A DNA stretch of 9,246 nt from JBFXEO01 sp050180015 (GTDB lineage Bacteria; Bacteroidota; Bacteroidia; Bacteroidales; Tenuifilaceae). The stretch lies in the NCBI GenBank assembly GCA_050180015.1, contig JBFXEO010000112.1:1-9246 (forward strand), written 5' to 3'. Below, piece after piece: positions 6,428 through 9,246 of this stretch. The translations under genes were made by a program, and so were the position numbers. The notes below the pieces were generated by a model that saw only the letters and a list, made by a program, of their open reading frames with translations, was not told where the DNA came from and did no database searches. The number at the start of each line of letters is the position of its first letter. Positions within the stretch are counted from its first letter, which is position 1.

Positions 6428-7315
6428 TTAGCGATTCATTTGCAGTTTTACCAAGTTTATTCCCCCGTTAAGCGGAGTGGGGGCATAGCTTAAATCCTTC
6501 CGGGCCTTATCAATATTCAGGGATGAGTTAAGCGGCCGGGGTGCTGGTTCTGCCAGCTGTTTTGTGGCTACTTTTTGTAGCAGGGATTCGTCTAAACCAA
6601 AGGTTTTAGCCACCATGATGGAGAAATCTGCAACCGAAACATGCTCGTTGCCCGATATATGGTATAAACCGGATATTTTTTCAACTGCTAAACGTTCAAT
6701 GCCTACGGCCAAATCTTCGGCCAGGGTTGGAGTACGAACCTGATCCGTTGGTACCCTGTAGGGCTTGTGTTTGCTGAGGTTTTCTACGACCCTGATCAAA
6801 ATATTCGACCGCGAAAGTTTTTCCTCGTACCCGTAAACCAGAGATGTTCTGGCGATTGCATGCGATAAATTCATAGATTTTAGTAGGGCCTCGGCCTCCA
6901 TCTTCGATTCTCCGTAGTATGAGATTGGGTTTACGGGGTCTTCCTCGGAGTAATTCCCCTTGATGCCATCAAAAATAAAATCGGTTGACAGGAAAACCAA
7001 ATGGACGTTGTAGTTGCTACAGGCCGATGCAATTCGCGATGTCACCTCAATATTCATTCTTTTGCATACAAAACGATCAACCTCGCAGGCATCGGGACTG
7101 GAAAGTGCGGCACAATGGATTACGGTTTCGGGGCCGATTTGCTCTATCAGGTTGTTTATGTCCGCATTTAGCAGGTTTGAGGTAAAGGTTTTAGCCCCTT
7201 CTACTTGTAGGTGCTTGAGCGATGTGGCGTAAACTTCGTGTTTCTTGTCCGCAGCCAGCCGGTTTACAACTTTCTTTCCAACAAGCCCGTTTGCCCCGGT
7301 AACGAGTATTTTCAT
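6428..7315 (-). CDS. RmlD-like NAD(P)-dependent sugar reductase (dTDP-4-dehydrorhamnose reductase family, extended SDR)
   Basis: This 295-residue cytosolic enzyme belongs to the extended short-chain dehydrogenase/reductase family closest to RmlD. The Rossmann dinucleotide motif GANGLVG is at residues 7-13. The segment STDFIFDG at 110-117 is the RmlD-type STDYVFDG, and the catalytic YxxxK pair is Y134 and K138 in YYGESK. Length matches RmlD (about 290-300). RmlD reduces dTDP-4-dehydro-L-rhamnose to dTDP-L-rhamnose, but no rmlA, rmlB or rmlC is visible, so a different substrate is quite possible. RmlD-like proteins also include non-catalytic relatives such as the MAT2B regulatory subunit. The start is 16 bases after the channel stop codon, indicating co-transcription with the channel and DUF2851 genes. 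Family is sure; precise reaction is not. Confidence 0.85.
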   Translation of the reverse strand: MKILVTGANGLVGKKVVNRLAADKKHEVYATSLKHLQVEGAKTFTSNLLNADINNLIEQIGPETVIHCAALSSPDACEVDRFVCKRMNIEVTSRIASACSNYNVHLVFLSTDFIFDGIKGNYSEEDPVNPISYYGESKMEAEALLKSMNLSHAIARTSLVYGYEEKLSRSNILIRVVENLSKHKPYRVPTDQVRTPTLAEDLAVGIERLAVEKISGLYHISGNEHVSVADFSIMVAKTFGLDESLLQKVATKQLAEPAPRPLNSSLNIDKARKDLSYAPTPLNGGINLVKLQMNR

Positions 7316-7331
7316 TGTTTAAATTTATATG

Positions 7332-8336
7332 TCAGTTTAATAGTTCTTTCAGCTGCCATACCTGATCTCGGTTCCCCAGTACAAAAATCAGTATTCCTTT
7401 GCGTAGCAAAATATCTGGGGCAGGATTTAGAATGTATTGGCCATGCTCATCCTTTATGCCGAGTATGCTAACGCCTGTTCGTTCCCGTATTTGCAATTCG
7501 CCTATAGTCTTTCCTATTCCTGAGTTTATGTCGGAGCAGGCAATTTCGTAAAGCGAAACATCGCCAACCCTTTGCAGCATAATGTTTTCTACAAATTCGT
7601 GCAGGTCGGGCTGTATAACCAGCTTTGCCATTTTTTGTCCCCCAACCTTATCGGGCATAATTACATTGGATGCGCCGGCCAGCTTTAGCTTTTTATCGTT
7701 GGCAATGGCCGATGCCCGGCTGATGATTTTTAGGTGCGGGTTCATTTCGCGGGCAGTTATAACTACAAAGAGGTTATCGGCATCGCTGGCTAGGGCCGTA
7801 ATGAGTGCTTTGGCCCTGTCAACTCCAGCCTTAAGCAGGGTGCTATCCTCGGTGGCGTCGCCCTCTATATATACTATTTTAGGGTTTGCTTGCATATACT
7901 GAATAACTTTGGGCCTGTTTTCGATTACTACAACCGGAATGTTGTTATATACCAGCTCCTCTACCGCTTGTGAACCATTGCGCCCGTAGCCAACTACTAT
8001 AACGTGATCGTGAAGTTTTGATGTACGTTTTTCCATTTTGCTTCTGAGGTTATATTTACTGAAAACTTTTTCTGAAAGATGTTTGGTGAGCAACGAAATG
8101 GCAAAGGCAAACAACCCTAGGCTAAAAACGATTAGCATCATTGTAAACCACATTCCTGTGGTTGAAAGCGGCCTCACCTCCTTAAAACCAACCGTGCCTA
8201 TGGTAATTATCGTCATGTATATAGCTTCGGTAAAGGTGTAGCCCTCGATGTGCATGTAGCCCACTACGCCAAAGAGTAAGATAGTTGTGAGAATTCCAAT
8301 TGCGAAAATAATTGTACGGTTACCGTGGTTTTCCAT
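7332..8336 (-). CDS. Two-TM potassium channel subunit with cytosolic RCK (TrkA-N/TrkA-C) domain
   Basis: The 334-residue product is predicted to be an inner-membrane ion-channel subunit of the MthK/Kch type. Two membrane helices (about 8-30 and 61-83) flank a pore loop with the filter GTVGF at 47-51. An RCK N-terminal Rossmann domain follows, with GYGRNG at 116-121, E139 at the nucleotide-binding position and EGDATE at 158-163. An RCK C-terminal ligand domain spans about 257-334. The classical filter is TVGYG; here F replaces Y and K52 stands where the second G would be, so strict potassium selectivity is uncertain. I chose the ATG at 8336 because it lies 17 bases after the DUF2851 stop codon. 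The frame opens upstream to an ATG at 8420, but that would add 28 residues rich in polar and basic side chains before TM1 and overlap the DUF2851 gene by 67 bases. The RmlD-like gene follows after 16 bases. Confidence 0.9.
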   Translation of the reverse strand: MENHGNRTIIFAIGILTTILLFGVVGYMHIEGYTFTEAIYMTIITIGTVGFKEVRPLSTTGMWFTMMLIVFSLGLFAFAISLLTKHLSEKVFSKYNLRSKMEKRTSKLHDHVIVVGYGRNGSQAVEELVYNNIPVVVIENRPKVIQYMQANPKIVYIEGDATEDSTLLKAGVDRAKALITALASDADNLFVVITAREMNPHLKIISRASAIANDKKLKLAGASNVIMPDKVGGQKMAKLVIQPDLHEFVENIMLQRVGDVSLYEIACSDINSGIGKTIGELQIRERTGVSILGIKDEHGQYILNPAPDILLRKGILIFVLGNRDQVWQLKELLN

Positions 8337-8353
8337 AGGTTGAGATTCAACAG

Positions 8354-9246
8354 TTAATGGCTCTGTAAAGATAAGCTGCTTTTTAGTAAAATGCTGGAAC
8401 CTATTGGGCAAAAAATACATTTACGGGTATTGCAGTAGTTCGACTTTGTGTGCAGTAGTGCCTGTGAGTCAAATGCCGAAGTTGAACCGATACCTAAATT
8501 TTGGAACCCATCAATTATACTATTCTTTTCTGCCGGCAACTTTTCAAGTAGATGCAGTGAGGTATCTTTTAGCTCTGGTTTACTGTAAAAATCGGCGTAG
8601 GCAAACATAAATGGAACAAGGGAATTTAGAATGATGGTTTCAACCATTTGTTTGCCAACCTGTTTTACCCTGCGAGGGGATTGTTTGCCGAAGGAGTAAT
8701 GGGTCAGCCAGTAATCCGAGGTATCTACCGATAGTAGCTCTTCGGCCTCCTTTATGCTGGTTACTTCCATCAGCTTTGAGAATAACGATGGGGATTTGTG
8801 AATTAGCATGGCCAGCTGTGCTATTCGAATGGTTGGGAATGCCGGTGGCCGTAATCGCATAAATTTCCAAATTGCTCCATCAATTGGCTTAAGGTTAAGC
8901 TTGTGTTGAAGGTAGTTATATTCTATTTTAAGAGATAGCTGGTACTCGTCTTCGTTTGTGTAGCTCTCAAGCAAACCAGCCTGACCAAATAGAATTGCCT
9001 CAAGCTGGAAAAGGCTGTCTTTGTGTTTTGCCAACGATTTTAAAGGGGTGGTTTTCGCAAGTAGCTCTGTGGGTATTGCGTTAATCTTCAACCCAAAACA
9101 TCGAACAACCGAGCGGTAGAATGCTTCCTCCCAGCTATTGCCGCACTCTGCAACAGATGTGGTTACTGCCGAAGTTTTTTGTTCCAGCCGTTCCACCATC
9201 ATTTTCTCAATCCACGATTTGATTCTTATCGGATTAACTCCTCCAA
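8354..9246 (-). CDS. DUF2851 family protein, C-terminal part (5' end beyond the window)
   Basis: The frame is open from the window edge, so 296 residues of the C-terminal part are seen and the start is missing. An ATG at 9202 is not the true start: the 14 codons before it read GGVNPIRIKSWIEK and continue naturally into MVERLEQK. Recognisable family segments, recalled without a search, include NSWEEAFYRSV, LAKHKDSLFQLEAILFGQAGLLE, the LNLKPIDGAIWKF(M)RLRP region, and FPTIRIAQLAMLIH. The last part has a cysteine cluster CNTRKCIFC (C-x4-C-x2-C) near the C-terminus, which could bind a metal. DUF2851 is a Bacteroidota-typical family of about 420 residues with no established function that I know of. 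There is no signal peptide in the visible part. The gene probably heads an operon with the channel and RmlD-like genes. Confidence 0.88.
   Translation of the reverse strand, partial: GGVNPIRIKSWIEKMMVERLEQKTSAVTTSVAECGNSWEEAFYRSVVRCFGLKINAIPTELLAKTTPLKSLAKHKDSLFQLEAILFGQAGLLESYTNEDEYQLSLKIEYNYLQHKLNLKPIDGAIWKFMRLRPPAFPTIRIAQLAMLIHKSPSLFSKLMEVTSIKEAEELLSVDTSDYWLTHYSFGKQSPRRVKQVGKQMVETIILNSLVPFMFAYADFYSKPELKDTSLHLLEKLPAEKNSIIDGFQNLGIGSTSAFDSQALLHTKSNYCNTRKCIFCPIGSSILLKSSLSLQSH

Noticed and set aside
8337..8420. Longer N-terminus for the channel gene starting at ATG 8420
   Set aside because: It would overlap the DUF2851 coding end and add 28 residues that do not look like part of a channel; ATG 8336 gives normal spacing and a family-like N-terminus.
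9200..9202. ATG at 9202 as the start of the DUF2851 gene
   Set aside because: The frame is open to the window edge with family-like residues before this ATG, and DUF2851 proteins are about 120 residues longer than what is visible.
1..9246. Search for a defence system, CRISPR array, prophage or biosynthetic cluster
   Set aside because: All supported genes are core metabolic, translation, RNA-decay, transport or envelope genes, and no regularly spaced repeats or mobile-element genes are present.

Overview
The window looks like chromosomal core sequence from a member of Bacteroidota, probably Bacteroidales or a close relative. The evidence is AT-rich intergenic DNA around genes of moderate GC, four candidate promoters built on the Bacteroidota -7 element TAnnTTTG (three exact), little sign of Shine-Dalgarno sequences before starts, a DUF2851 protein, an S9A prolyl oligopeptidase lipoprotein, and an OmpA-associated lipoprotein N-terminus of a type common in this phylum. 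Every supported gene is on the minus strand, so transcription runs from high to low coordinates. The species cannot be named from the sequence.

In transcription order, the right-hand part (9246 to 6428) is a tight three-gene cluster. It holds the C-terminal 296 residues of a DUF2851 protein whose start lies outside the window, then a two-TM potassium-channel subunit with a cytosolic RCK domain, then an RmlD-like NAD(P)-dependent sugar reductase. The gaps are 17 and 16 bases, so the three are probably co-transcribed. A 372-base gap follows that holds the rpsO promoter and little else that can be supported.

The middle (6106 to 3465) is the classic rpsO-pnp pair: ribosomal protein S15 and polynucleotide phosphorylase. 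rpsO has its own promoter and a strong intrinsic terminator. pnp has a candidate promoter just after that terminator, then a second hairpin with a U run in its short leader, and a perfect 12-bp stem-loop terminator immediately after its stop codon. This layout suggests separate transcription of the two genes, and possibly control of pnp through its leader.

The left-hand part (3269 to 1) has a lipoprotein prolyl oligopeptidase with its own promoter and terminator, a deoxynucleoside kinase, and the first part of a small lipoprotein gene. That last reading frame is interrupted by an in-frame TAA after 54 codons, yet the same frame continues for 27 more codons to the window edge with family-like sequence. 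It is the most noteworthy anomaly here: a probable nonsense mutation (or sequencing error).

I found no mobile element, CRISPR array, tRNA, rRNA or defence system, and nothing that amounts to a new multi-gene system. The remaining points of interest are the interrupted lipoprotein gene, the pnp leader hairpin, the DUF2851-channel-reductase cluster, and two unexplained intergenic stretches.
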